A stretch of 22,558 nt of DNA from Suillus spraguei (Eukaryota > Basidiomycota > Agaricomycetes > Boletales > Suillaceae): NCBI GenBank assembly GCA_016800925.1, contig JABCPU010000887.1, positions 1 through 22,558 of the forward strand. The letters run 5' to 3'. A program made the translations under genes and the position numbers. The notes under the pieces were generated by a model, which was given only the letters and a program-made list of their open reading frames with translations, was not told the DNA's origin and ran no database searches. Numbering within the stretch: the first letter of the stretch is position 1; each line of letters opens with the position of its first letter. Positions 1 through 9,717 of this stretch are shown here, in pieces.

Positions 1-257
1 GCCTGACCGTTCGGATAAAATGTCGAACGTTACATAAATTTCAGAATAAGAACTCACAAGATAGCATGTGGTCGGGAGAACAAGGTTTAATCCAGTGATG
101 CAAGATTGATGCACGTTTCATCTTACCTGGGAGATCAACGTAAACAAATAAATAGCATCATACTCGCAGTAACACTTACTGAAAGTTACTGTCTCAGTAA
201 TAGCCATTAAGCGGTAAGCACCAGAGGTCGACACAGAAGTCCAGCAGTACCAGTACT

Positions 258-410
258 TTATAACGGTTGCGTTGATTTCATGGCGCCTGACCATATCTTC
301 AAGTACTCTGTGACGGTGTACTCGTCTATGTCGAACAACTGACAATCTTTTTTGTAATTCAACCCCCAGAAAACAGGTCGAAGGAATTTTGGATCGTAGA
401 GCCCTGTGCA
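258..410 (-). CDS. Possible terminal exon of an unrecognised gene
   Basis: One minus-strand frame reads like protein from a TAG acceptor at about 411 down to a TAA at 258-260. It contains the stretches FLRPVFWGLNYKKD and DIDEYTVTEYLKIW, which have ordinary amino-acid composition. I do not recognise the family. A competing frame starts with ATG at 442-444 and could splice from a good donor (GTAAGTG, about 179) to a CCCAG acceptor (about 127) and run off the left edge. I cannot decide between the two frames. No upstream exon with a start codon for the first frame was found before the R-SNARE stop at 664, so this may also be a relic. Confidence 0.25.
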   Translation of the reverse strand, partial: CTGLYDPKFLRPVFWGLNYKKDCQLFDIDEYTVTEYLKIWSGAMKSTQPL

Positions 411-663
411 CTAGCCAAGAGCAATTGGTACGTGGATCATCCATAACTTAGCACAACACGAGTGACAATTTAACGAAGCGAAAGCTATGTATCGGGTCCA
501 CAATTCGCCCACTAGGGCCCTACCGAAGAATGCAGGTGAATGGTAGCCAAAAAAAAGTAAAACAGAGAACAAGCAGAAGAATTAACGATACGGTGGATAG
601 ATACAACAACCAACAGGCAGTGGTAGTAAGTATAAGCAATGTACGTGGGAACCCACGTGCTGC

Positions 664-1299
664 CTAGTGATGTGTTGCCTTCACAATGCTGACTACGATG
701 ATGATTATGATGATTGCAATTGCGACGCCAATGATGATGCGCATCTAAACGGAATCAGTTTTGAACGTTATGTTAAGCGGCGAGTTCAACGGACCTTCAT
801 GTCTTTCCACCTGAGAAATTATGAGTTCGATGAATCTTGGTAGCAAATGAAAGAGAAAATATCACACTCACCACATGTTCTGTTTAATATACTTTAGTAT
901 TACATCAGAAAAAGAAGTTAGGTTAAACTCACCTTCCGTACTCGGTTAGCACCACGACGAAAGCCCTGTGCTGAAACGGCAAGGGTTGTCTGGGGAAATA
1001 GCTTCACCTTTGCTTTAAAACCTAAGCACAAGATCAAGCACCTGTCTTATCCTGCAATGAATCCAATCTCTCTCCACGTTCTGCGACCTTTGTGATGTTC
1101 TCCCTCATAATACCGACGGTGTCGTCGATTTGTTGTTGGATAGCTGCGGTTTTAGGGTTTCCGCCTTGACTTGATCCACCAGCGGGATTGGATGAGGAGC
1201 CATTGCGAGGAAGATAAGGGTCGTAAGGTTCAGACCTATGATAGGGAAAAATATAGATGAAGTACTGCGCCTCTGTGATTGGAGAGAACAAACGAACAT
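664..1299 (-). CDS. SNC1: Synaptobrevin-type R-SNARE (secretory v-SNARE), frame broken once
   Basis: Vesicle R-SNARE for fusion of secretory and endosomal vesicles, about 118 aa, the normal family length. Exons on the minus strand: 1299-1298 (AT), 1235-1042, 989-933, 879-872, 810-795, 744-664. Exon 2 gives a proline-rich N-terminus ([12 protein letters not shown]) and most of the SNARE motif, including [14 protein letters not shown] and the zero-layer arginine in [14 protein letters not shown]. Exon 3 carries [16 protein letters not shown], exons 4 and 5 the membrane-proximal NMWWKDMK, and exon 6 a strongly hydrophobic tail anchor (about 20 residues, mostly I and V) ending KATHH. Introns are 50-62 nt. 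The start codon appears split AT|G by the first intron. Exon 3 is one base too long (CCC on the minus strand, 983-985), which shifts the frame inside the SNARE motif. Since the rest is perfectly conserved, I suspect a sequence error. Family assignment is firm; exon 1 is inferred. Confidence 0.9.
872..879 (-). other. 8-nt microexon of the R-SNARE gene
   Basis: The eight bases AACATGTG lie between a CAG acceptor (882-880) and a GTGAGTG donor (from 871). Together with the following 16-nt exon (810-795) they encode NMWWKDMK, the conserved tryptophan-rich segment just before the membrane anchor. Without both exons the family signature is lost, so both must be included in the mRNA. Confidence 0.8.
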
Positions 1300-2189
1300 G
1301 ACTGGAAGACGACGTTAAAAGGGCTTTGAAGATGGCAAATTCAGTGATGGAATAAACAAAAAATATGTGGTCTCTGTCAAGGGAACACACCGTTTAGAAG
1401 TGAGATTTGGAGGGCGGAACTACTTGGGGAGTGACCTGGAGCGACTGCGTAGAGGCTTTGCTGACGCGGTGGGAGGTAGCGGTGTATTCGCACGCACAGA
1501 GTGACATGGTGACCACCATGTGACAATTTCTTGTTTTAGGGTTTACCCCTGTACCTGAAACTGCAGTGCGCCCTTCTCAACACACTGCACTGGCTTACCG
1601 CGCTTGTGTCAACAATATCTACAGCAACAGAATATCTATTCTAGCTATCGGCTTAATTTAATATCAATCTCGAACTTGGTTATGTTCGCAGCTGTAGAAG
1701 CATTATTATTTCAATGGCAAGCAGTAACTCGGGAGAATTAAAATTGGGGAGTCCCCGATATGACCGTCCCTGTCACAATAGAACCTCTCCAGCTTTGGTT
1801 CAGCGACTCTACGTTTCTACGTGGCCAACAGTCCCGGTCAAGTACAAGGCTATGTCACAACCTTTTGGAATTGCCAAATTTGGTCACGGCACAAGCCGAA
1901 GTTGAATCCCCGCCACCCATCGAATTCGCCCCGTCCTCGAAGGCGTCACCAAATCAGCAAGCCCCGGCAATTCCGTCAAGGTAAGCAAGAATCCATGCTG
2001 TTTCTCTTCGCAAAACACCAGAGATGCATCCGTTCTGTCCATGCGCGAAGTTGGGACGAATTTCAGTCAAAGATAAGCTGCAGGAGTGGTGGATGAATCA
2101 GGCTGATAACGGATGACGTTTCTGTTGTTATATGAGCTTTGGAAAGGATGCAGACTGACTTGTTCTTATCGTGCGTGCTGGTTCTATAG
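1300..2189. other. Divergent intergenic region between R-SNARE and eL24
   Basis: About 890 bases separate the two divergently transcribed housekeeping genes and should hold both promoters and 5' leaders. Short open frames of 60-90 codons occur on the plus strand at 1714-2096. They overlap each other, have no domain I recognise, and look like chance frames or leader sequence. No repeat of other parts of the window was seen here. Confidence 0.5.
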
Positions 2190-2805
2190 ATGGTGCGTCT
2201 CCGCTGCATATACATCTATCGCTGAAATCTAAATCGTGCAATGTGTTTGAGTAGAAGGTCGAAATCGACGCGTTCTCCGGTTTCCGTGTGTACCCCTCCA
2301 AGGGCAAACTCTTTGTCCGTGGAGACTCCAAAGTCAGCTCATCTCCCCCAGTTTCAAGCTTCCTACCTGAATGCCACTTGTGATATAGGTTTTCCGATTC
2401 GCCAGTTCCAAGAACTCTTCCCTGTTCCTCCAGCGCAAGAACCCACGTAAGATTGCATGGACACAGGTCTACCGCCGCATGCACAAGAAGGGTATTACAG
2501 AAGAAGTTGCTAAGAAGCGTTCTCGCCGGACCGTGAAGCACCAACGTGGCATCGTTGGTGCTGACCTTGCTACTATCGCCGCCAGGCGCAACCAGACCGC
2601 TGCTGTCCGCAACCAGCAGAGAATTTCGGCCATTGCAAAGGCCAAGACTGAGAAGAAAGAGAAAGAGTCGAAAAAGGCCAAGGTATGTTGTCAATAATTG
2701 AAGAGGCGCGTACGACTTACGCCGGTGTAGCCTGCACGTGCGCCTGTTGCGAGTGGACCCAGGGTGTCGAAGCAGCAGATGAAGGGTGGCAAGGGCGGCC
2801 GATGA
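2190..2805 (+). CDS. RPL24: 60S ribosomal protein eL24 (RPL24)
   Basis: Cytosolic large-subunit ribosomal protein, 149 aa as rebuilt, close to the fungal norm. Exons: 2190-2192 (ATG only), 2255-2332, 2389-2682, 2731-2805; introns of 62, 56 and 48 nt, all GT..AG. Exon 2 encodes KVEIDAFSGFRVYPSKGKLF, the start of the eL24 fold. Exon 3 carries SSLFLQRKNPRKIAWTQVYR, RRMHKKGITEEVAKKRSRR and the GIVGADLATIAARRNQ block. Exon 4 gives the basic tail ending KQQMKGGKGGR and TGA. The frame is intact through all junctions. The first exon was chosen because the family starts M-K-V/I-E and an in-phase ATG with a GTGCGT donor lies 62 nt before the GTAG acceptor. It is convergent with GNA1, with 308 nt between the stops. 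Confidence 0.95.
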
Positions 2806-3113
2806 GCAGTTCTTTTGTTGTTGCCACATGCCTATGTATCGCACATCCTCTTCGACATGACTTATCACGCGCAAAATCTATGCTGCATGCTTCCCCATGG
2901 TACATCCGCTTCTACTGGTTCTGGGGAGGTCTAGGTTTGATACATTCCTGTGCTCGCTTGACTCTTCAAGAAGAGTTGTCAATCATCAAAAATTTGCTGG
3001 TAATAAAACCGATGATACAGGTATGTGCAAGGTGTACGCGTAGAACGTTCTGCAGTCAAATCTAGAATACGGGCAATTGATGATATGATATATACGAGTG
3101 AAAGGATTGCAAG
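2806..3113. other. Convergent intergenic region
   Basis: These 308 bases lie between the stop codons of eL24 and GNA1 and should hold both 3' ends. An AATAAA hexamer is present on the plus strand at about 3001-3006 (within taataaaacc). No gene or repeat is evident. Confidence 0.5.
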
Positions 3114-3821
3114 TCAAAGTTTTGGTGCGTTATTAACGCGTTCTGGCGCGTACTTTGCCTGCGCATCCCATTAGCAAAGGCTATGAGAAGCGCTTGAAAA
3201 ATTACCATCTCGTTCTCCTTCTTGACATAGCCACACTTTTCGTAGAAGGCTGTTGGACTTTAGTCAGCATAAATAAAAGTCTATGGAGAGAAACAACTGA
3301 CGAATGTTGGTATCACTACAGTTCAAGATGGTCTTATAACAGCCGCTGCTCTCACTGATATGTGTGAGAGCCTGGATGATACGAAGGCCAAGTTTCTTGC
3401 CCTGCTGGTTTTTGTCGACGGCGATATCCTCGATGTGACCGACAGTGCCGAGACCACGGAGGAACTTGCGCTCGATGAAGACAGTGCCTACTCCGACGAT
3501 CTTATCGCTCGCCTTATCAAGGATGACGATGGAGAAGTAGGCGGACGGGTTTGCGCGCATGGCGTTGAACTGATCGACCCATGCGACCTCGCCGAGATCG
3601 TTGACGATGGATAGAACAGAAAGGACATCGAGATGTCCGCGTTTGTAATCAGTTGACGCAAGCGGACGCATCTATGTCTTTTTAATGCGAAAACAATGAG
3701 AGAGAGCCGATTATCGACTTACCTGGAGATCAGAGGGAAGCTGTGCTGAAACTTCAGGTGAGATGAGCTCTTGAGGGAACATAAGGTCTAGAGATGCGGG
3801 ATCTGCGTGTGTCGCGAACAT
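3114..3821 (-). CDS. GNA1: Glucosamine-6-phosphate N-acetyltransferase
   Basis: GNAT-fold cytosolic enzyme that acetylates glucosamine-6-phosphate with acetyl-CoA in the hexosamine pathway to UDP-GlcNAc, the precursor for chitin, N-glycans and GPI anchors. Four minus-strand exons: 3821-3723, 3671-3302, 3249-3206 and 3158-3114. Introns are 51, 52 and 47 nt. The product is 185 aa. Exon 2 shows LASTDYKRGHLDVLSVLS, the conserved core VFIERKFL and GTVGHIEDIAVDKNQQGKKL with the Q/G-x-G-x-G/A type acetyl-CoA loop (QQGKKLG). It continues through GCYKTILNCSDTNI, and exon 3 continues with PFYEKCGYVKKENEM. The tail reads AKYAPERVNNAPKL and then TGA. Every exon joins in frame and all introns are GT..AG, so the gene looks functional. 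The start at 3821 gives a 33-residue leader exon typical of fungal orthologues. Confidence 0.95.
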
Positions 3822-4205
3822 GGCGCGGATTAATGAGATCGATGAGTTAAGGAGAATATTCAGAAGAGAATGGCGATACGGTGGGGGTCGATGATCAGGT
3901 AGGTTGTTGATTGAAGGGCATTGTACGTATGTCAATATTGCTATGTACGTTACCAAACATAGCCACCACCGGGAGCGCGTAGTAACAATACTACCGTATG
4001 GCGCTAGCCGCAAACGTTCATTTAACTTCTTGCTGTCGACATTTTACTGATCTACTACGCATGCGGTAGCGAGCGCGGTGGCCGACGTCATGGAAGGTGA
4101 ACTTCCTCCAATCGCAAAATTCACTCATCTGCCATGGTTGATAGTTGGGATTTCATTATCAAAGTCAAGCACCATCCAACAGAGACATGATAATATCGAC
4201 ACTTG
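3822..4205. other. Intergenic region upstream of GNA1
   Basis: About 380 bases, expected to contain the GNA1 promoter on the minus strand. No further gene is supported. The repeat module P begins at the right end. Confidence 0.4.
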
Positions 4206-4430
4206 CAACTTTCGCTATCTTCAATAGCCTCGTCTATGATAGATGAATAGCCGGTGATCACCGGTCACTGGTGGAAATGAAGTTTGAATTTGAACGTCAA
4301 TCACATAACTTCATAAGGTATAGTACAACGTGCCCTACGGCCTTTGATGATAGTACCACAGATAATATTGTGTTCAGCCCTCAGCCCTTTGACAAGGTCT
4401 GAAGGCTTCAATCCATAGATTCGTTGAACT
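4206..4430 (+). repeat. Upstream module P, copy A
   Basis: First of three diverged copies of a block found upstream of the DUF4238 genes. Shared blocks with copy C (20432-20748) include ACTTTCGC-AT-CT, CCTCGTCT-TGAT, GTTTGAATTTGAA, TCAATCACAT, ATAAGGTATA and the stretch ending in CGTTGAAC. Shared blocks with copy B (17062-17325) include CCGGTCACTGG and GTAGTACAA. It contains the perfect palindrome CCGGTGATCACCGG at 4251-4264. It is probably a duplicated promoter and leader rather than coding sequence. Confidence 0.7.
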
Positions 4431-4438
4431 GTAAGATA

Positions 4439-4757
4439 TGATTCTCGACGTCACTCTCGTACGTACTCACCCTTTTCTTTTACATACGGAATCACCCCTT
4501 GTTACACGCCTCGTACACGTTTACTTTTAATTCTCCGTCTCAATCAGCATATTAATTCCTTGCCCTGTCGAGTAATCTCCCTCAGCCTTTGGTCCAAAGG
4601 TGAGCACTTGAGCTTTCTTATTCATGGTTCTACGTACATTTTTCTGACTGTTACCCCACCTAGTTCCTTTCCTGTTACTAGGTATGTTCCCTACTACGCT
4701 AATCTAGTATTTTTGTCCAAGACTGACTCCCTTTCTTGTTCCTAGTCGGAGCCTCTT
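4439..4757. other. 319-nt segment present only upstream of DUF4238 copy 1, flanked by TAAGATA
   Basis: Copy 2 goes directly from GTTGAAC to the start codon within about 15 bases. Copy 1 has about 325 extra pyrimidine-rich bases here. The heptamer TAAGATA stands at both ends (4432-4438 and 4758-4764). The left one is also part of a good intron donor (GTAAGATATG), and TTCCTAG near 4739-4745 is a usable acceptor. The segment is therefore either a small insertion with a 7-bp target repeat or a 5'-leader intron. It has no terminal inverted repeats and no coding frame that I recognise. Confidence 0.45.
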
Positions 4758-4768
4758 TAAGATACAGG

Positions 4769-7211
4769 ATGACACGACGTCGCAGAAATACAGAAAAACA
4801 ACAACCTAGAACGGACCTTGCAGAAGAACCTCAGAAGACAGACAGCTCCCCGAATTCGCACGCACCTACGACACAGTACCAACATTTTATTCCACGGTTC
4901 ATACTGCGACGATTCCAAGTCGGACCTGTGAGGTATGTTTTCAGAGTCCTTTCGAGCACTCTGCGTGTAGACACTAAATTAGGACATTGAATGATATTCT
5001 TTGCAGGTCTAAAGCAGAACGACAAAGAGAATTTCGACGCACGGGTGTTGATCCTGAATATGTCTACTACTATGATATCGCTACCGGCAGCCTTGACATT
5101 CGTCCTATTGGAAAGGTTTACGGTGTAGCAAATGTCTACCAGGATGTCCGCAACACTCATAATATCAACGAACTAGAGGAGAAATTAGCGGACCTTGAAC
5201 GTCATGCGGCTTCCATTATCATGGACTTGCATAAAGCGCTTCCTCAGGGTACCTTCACTCTGAAGCGGAGGTCGCTAGAGCTCATACGGAAGTTCCTGTT
5301 TATCATGCATTATCGCAATGTATCATATTCCGGTACCTACTTTCAAGCGGATCACCCGGAGAATGCAGGATCCCGTCAGTTGATCGAGTCCTTCATGAAG
5401 GCAAAGGGTATTCAATCTCCCGTCGAGATATGGCTACACTTCCTTGGATACTATCTGAACGCGTCTCATTCTGACATCATGCGAGATGCTGCAGAACTCG
5501 TAGAGAAGTACGGCGAAAAGGGTCTTCATAACGTGACGACTGAATCATATAACCCATCTGATCTCGAACGCTTCCCAGCTTACACTTATCACACTCACGC
5601 GAACAAGTACTTCTTCAGTATCTGGGAAGCCGCGGAAGGGGAAGAATTTATCATCACGCATAACGCATTTGGTTTATGGGAAGGTCTGGCAGGTGGTTGC
5701 CCTGGCCTGCACCGCATATTCGTAGTCAGCCCTCGCATTGCCATCGTCCTGCGCCATGTGATATCTCGTCCGGAAATGAAAAAATACATAATGCCAAATT
5801 CACTTGTGAGCACCTTGCTCAACGTGAATCCAGCACCACCAACTCCAATTTACGGCACACCCATCAACCACGTAACTTTCCAATCCGCGATGTCACTTGC
5901 ACAGTACAGATCTTCACAGGAAGGAGAGAATGACAGTTTTGTGTTCAAGATCGCAAAACTGTCACGACCCCAGACATTGGAGTTCAATTCCATTGTGTTA
6001 GTCAACCTAAGGAAGACAGGCTCTTTGACCTTCCTGTCAAGAGAGAGTATGCTCCGCACCGCGCGTGCATTCCGGAGTTCACCAGCCAATTTCCATGCGA
6101 GCGAGCTGCTTGTTCCGCTCATTTCACGATTGACGAATACTGTGGAAACACAAGTGTCAGCTCTTCACCCACTATCACAGTCGTCAGCTGCTGTCTTCGA
6201 CCAGGACGTTGACGCACTTACACTCATTGATGTAGTGCTCTATGTGCTTCTGATGCAGTTATGCACTGGTAGCAGGCGCTTCGAAACGGCATATGACAGG
6301 GCGCATCTAGTCTTTAGAATCATGGAGAAAGCGAAGCCCACTTCATTCGCAGACGAAATTAGCCAAGAAGTCGAGAAGGCTTTCAAGGTCTGCAAAGATT
6401 CGGAGGATGATGTGCCTGTCGGAGAGGGCGTCAGTTTCGCTCCCTTACTCCCTTCGATTTCAAACGAGTCGTCTTCTCAACTCTTCCGGTTCATGATACC
6501 TTGCATGAGCAGACTGGGCGCAGTGATGTCTGGAGGTGAAGGGGTATTGGAAGAGCTCCAAGATGAAGTCACCGTAGTGAGCTTTCTTGCACGTGCGTCA
6601 AGCAGCCCTGCAGTGTGGCACGCGCTCTCGTGTGCCAGCCCAGAGGCCCCCGAAATCTTGTCAAGGCTATTCAAAAAGACACTCCAGCAGACAGATTTGT
6701 TATGAATTTCACACAGTTCATGTATGAGCGCGCTTCACCATCAAGTTTTTCTTCCGGTTTTCATATGGCATATTCATTACGAGGAATATGCGGTATGGCT
6801 GGACCGACTACCAATCCCATCAGTCAGGGCTATTACGAGTTAACGGCTTCTATGATCCAATGTCTTGGTCACACGATGCTGGGATCCCTGCCGGAACCAT
6901 ACTCTTCACAGCCGCGCGAGAGACCCAAGGCCCGGCTCCTTTACAAGATGCCAGAAGAGCATTCAATAATGCTTTTCTCGAATATGAAGATGATAGTGCA
7001 GACATCGCTCCGGGGATATGAGCCGTCACTAGGAGGGGATACTGTAGGCCACACCCTTAAAAAATGGATAGATGAGATGGCCATCGTCGGCTGCCTTGCA
7101 TGGTTGGGGAAGCACAGAAGGAATTTTTTGGACTTCATTCTGGATGGGTTTCCGCAAGGTATGAACTTTAAGCTGTTTGAAGAGGAAGATGCCACTGGGG
7201 TGCCTGAATGA
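4769..7211 (+). CDS. DUF4238-family protein, copy 1 (one frame break near the 3' end)
   Basis: Long fungal member of the DUF4238 family, whose function is unknown. Exon 1 is 4769-4932, the intron is 4933-5006 (74 nt, GTATGT..TTGCAG) and exon 2 is 5007-7211. The N-terminus is basic and polar (MTRRRRN), followed at about residues 40-55 by the family signature QYQHFIPRFILRRF. The next part carries VYGVANVYQDVRNTHNINEL and ELEEKLADLERHAASIIMDL, also typical of the family. The remaining about 650 residues are alpha-helix rich without a known motif or membrane segment. The frame stops at 6703-6705. One extra A in the A5 run at 6673-6677 would restore a continuous frame to TGA at 7209-7211, giving about 789 aa. 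An AATAAA follows at 7286-7291. Because the downstream frame is open for 170 codons, the break looks recent or is a sequence error. Confidence 0.85.
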
Positions 7212-7396
7212 TTAAATTAGCTTGTTCGGATTGATCTTTTAAATCACTTGCTGGTCCGACGCCTTGATTGTACATGTATTTTTTGAATAAAAGGAGTACT
7301 CGTTGAGGAGATACCGATTTCCAGACTCGCTGCCAGTATGAGTGTCTGTATAGATAATCTTCTGTAGTCAACCCTTGATTGAACGAACTTCGAACA

Positions 7397-7540
7397 AGAA
7401 TGGGTGAATGAGATGGCCACCGCCGGTTGTCTCACATGGCTAAGAAAGCACAGGAGGAATGTAGTAAACTTCGAGTCATTCTGAATGCATTTCCGTTGAG
7501 TAAATTGTTCAAGGATGAAGCTACCGGGAACACCTGAATC
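7397..7540 (+). pseudogene. Relic of a third DUF4238 3' end
   Basis: About 185 bases after the stop of DUF4238 copy 1, the last about 45 codons of that gene recur in degraded form. The relic reads WVNEMATAGCLTWLRKHRRN where the gene reads WIDEMAIVGCLAWLGKHRRN. It then matches on through the KLF and DEATG positions to a CCTGAAT end like that of the gene. It contains stops and a small deletion. This shows an additional duplication event of this gene family in the same place. Confidence 0.8.
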
Positions 7541-8828
7541 AGGTATATATTTCGTTCGAGATCAGCTATTGAAGAACACACAATAGTACCTATTGTATAA
7601 AAACTCAATTGCTTCGATTTTGTGAAGTCGAATGTCGATCTTTTTTGTACGACAAGAATTGTCACTCAGATGACGCACACAGAATCCTCTAGACGATGTG
7701 AAACACTGCCTGCCCTAGTCACGGGCCGATCGGACCAGAATGGAACCGTCCGGGATGACCTAACCATTTTCCGGTCTGCTGGTGTGCGGAGAACGAGAAG
7801 TCAGGGGCAGAAATAATTTGGGGCGAGTTCTTCCAAAAAAAAAAAGGCAGAATTATTTTGAGTGTTTTCGCGTGTTCTTAGAAGAGTAGTTCAAGATCAT
7901 GGCAAAAATGACATCTAAGCTATTGCATAGTAGATGCTACACCCTCCGGTGACAACAGTACATCGATGTTCCAGACTGCCTCTATGCCTTGTGACCCACG
8001 GTCAATCACGTCAATCTCTTCAATAATCCTGCAGGTGTGGTTCCTTTATCGACTTTCTCCATCCCCTTGACTTGCAAGCCACAGCGTGATTCTAGAGCTC
8101 ATTTTCAAACCTCCAAATTCTTCAAGCAGTTCTTCATCCGTCATCGACTCTGGACCTCGTCGTCCAAGCTGCAAGAGTCACCAGTGAGCGGAGGCACCCA
8201 TGCAAAAGACCTTTGAAGTATGTTTGCTAAGACCATGTCAAGTCCATGTTCTGGTTGAGTGTGCATATGTGCGACGTGCTGGCTTCGTGATCCACCTTGT
8301 GCAAGAAATTGCTAAGAGACTTGAACTGATAGGTTGCAGCGCTTTACAGGTTATATCCCACCCAGACCCGAGAAATAACGCTCGATGTTGGTAGCATTAC
8401 GTGGATTATGACTGCGAACACCTTCAATGGAGAGCGTTCGGGCAGAATCTGCATTTGGGATAGGTGGGAGTAGTAATGCTTGGTTTCCGTTCTTTGAGGC
8501 AAGATAGTTACGGACTCCTAAGTGAGCTGGTCTGGGACTGTAGCATTCCGGTCAAGAATATTGAGGTATCTATCATCGCGACCTTCTATACATGTATCGA
8601 TAAAAATAGCGATCGGAAAAATTTGGAACTTTTTGCTGTTGGATCAAGTGGTTGGTGAGAACAGGACGACCCTTGGACACACACTTTTGGAATGCCAAAC
8701 ATTTGTTACTTGCTCATAGTACAAATAAGATTCACATTGACTCTTCTGCGACTTATGTGCCTTCGACCTACTGCCGGCAGTTGCCGCCTGGCAACAGAAT
8801 GACAGACTTCTGCCCACAACACTAACCG
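7541..8828. other. Spacer between D and L modules with unrecognised coding-like relics
   Basis: No intact gene is seen in this 1.3-kb stretch. Two minus-strand frames look like former exons. One at 8168-8046 starts after a TTGCAG acceptor and includes GPESMTDEELLEEFGGLKMS. The other at 8517-8351 starts after a CACTTAG acceptor and includes ALLLPPIPNADSARTLSIEG and NPRNATNIERYF. I do not recognise either. An A11 run lies at about 7837-7847 between GGCAGAAATAATTT and GGCAGAATTATTTT, a small imperfect direct repeat. Confidence 0.35.
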
Positions 8829-9717
8829 TGGTTCTGGACCAGACTGCGGCAGCAGCTTAAGTTCCACTTATGCCCTTCAACGCAATATTGGTGTGTGATG
8901 CCAAGGGCAACACGCGCCATGAAATCGAAGAAACGACCCAATCCAGCTTGTGTGATGGCGGCACATAGGATGAAAAAAAAGAACATGCGAGTACAGTTTT
9001 GTGTTGATTAAATGGAAACAACTTGAAAACTGACTTCGCGTATCTCTAGAAACCAATATCTCCATCTGCGTTTACCTCGAGTTTGACCATCGTTTGAGCG
9101 CATCGAATCAGCTCAAGGAGACAATCAGCTACAGACGTGTCACGTTGCCCATTTCATCAACAGGGAATTTTGTTGTTGTATTGAGTTTCTGACGCCGTAG
9201 ACGAGACCAGCATCGTCAATCATGAAAAACTGTGCTGACAACTTCAGGCGCAACAAGTAACTGGTTGTTGATTTTCCACTGTGCACTTCTCCTTGTGGAT
9301 TTACTTCGCGGCTTGTTTTTTTGCCTGTTCTGATCTGACAAAGCATGCTCAAGTGCTACTGCATAATAGGAGGGCTTTACATAACTCTTCTCAACGCCAC
9401 GGAAACCACGCCGGCAGAACGTTGAGAGGCATCACTTCATCCAATGACTTAAAAAAATGGAACTCGCGTAACTTGCGCATACTCCATGCACTTCTCAGCT
9501 TTTATTGATGAGGCGAAAGAGAGGAATACGAAGAGGAAAACATCCAATAAGTTGAAAATCATATAATGAAATGGACCCACATCATTGGTGAGTCGTCTCA
9601 AGTCAGGGCACCACATGTTTTGATCTATTCAACGAACTCCTTATTTAAGCTGTTTATCTTTTCATTCTCTTCCCGCCCTTATTCGCGTCTCTTCTCTTTT
9701 CCTGACACCGCTCATCC
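8829..9717 (+). repeat. Module L upstream part, copy 1
   Basis: These about 890 bases are a diverged duplicate of 17390-18394. Shared blocks include GTGTGTTGATTAAA-like and GAAACCAATATC stretches, CTCGAGTTTGACC, GCGCATCGAATCAGCTCAAG, AAACTGTGCTGACAAC-like and AAATGGAACTCGCGTAACTT. The duplication continues into the AA9 gene, so this is the AA9 promoter region. Short frames on both strands are not conserved between the copies and look non-coding. Confidence 0.75.
9642..9649 (+). promoter_or_regulatory. TATA-like box of AA9 copy 1
   Basis: TATTTAAG lies 69 bases before the ATG and is followed by a CT-rich leader. The duplicate gene has TATTTAAA at the matching place (18289-18296), so the element was kept in both copies. 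Confidence 0.6.

Noticed and set aside
118..444. Minus-strand frame of 108 codons from ATG 444
   Set aside because: Its composition is less protein-like than the frame at 258-410. It contains a strong internal donor and acceptor, so it is not reported as a gene of its own.
1714..2096. Three overlapping plus-strand frames before eL24
   Set aside because: They overlap in different frames, lack recognisable motifs and lie in the region expected for promoters and leaders.
4439..4757. Solo LTR interpretation of the 319-nt segment
   Set aside because: It begins with TG but does not end with CA, has no terminal inverted repeat and no primer-binding or polypurine features.
7807..7861. Poly-A run between imperfect direct repeats
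   Set aside because: At first it looked like a retroposon tail with target repeat. Only about 30 bases lie between the repeats, too few to hold an element.
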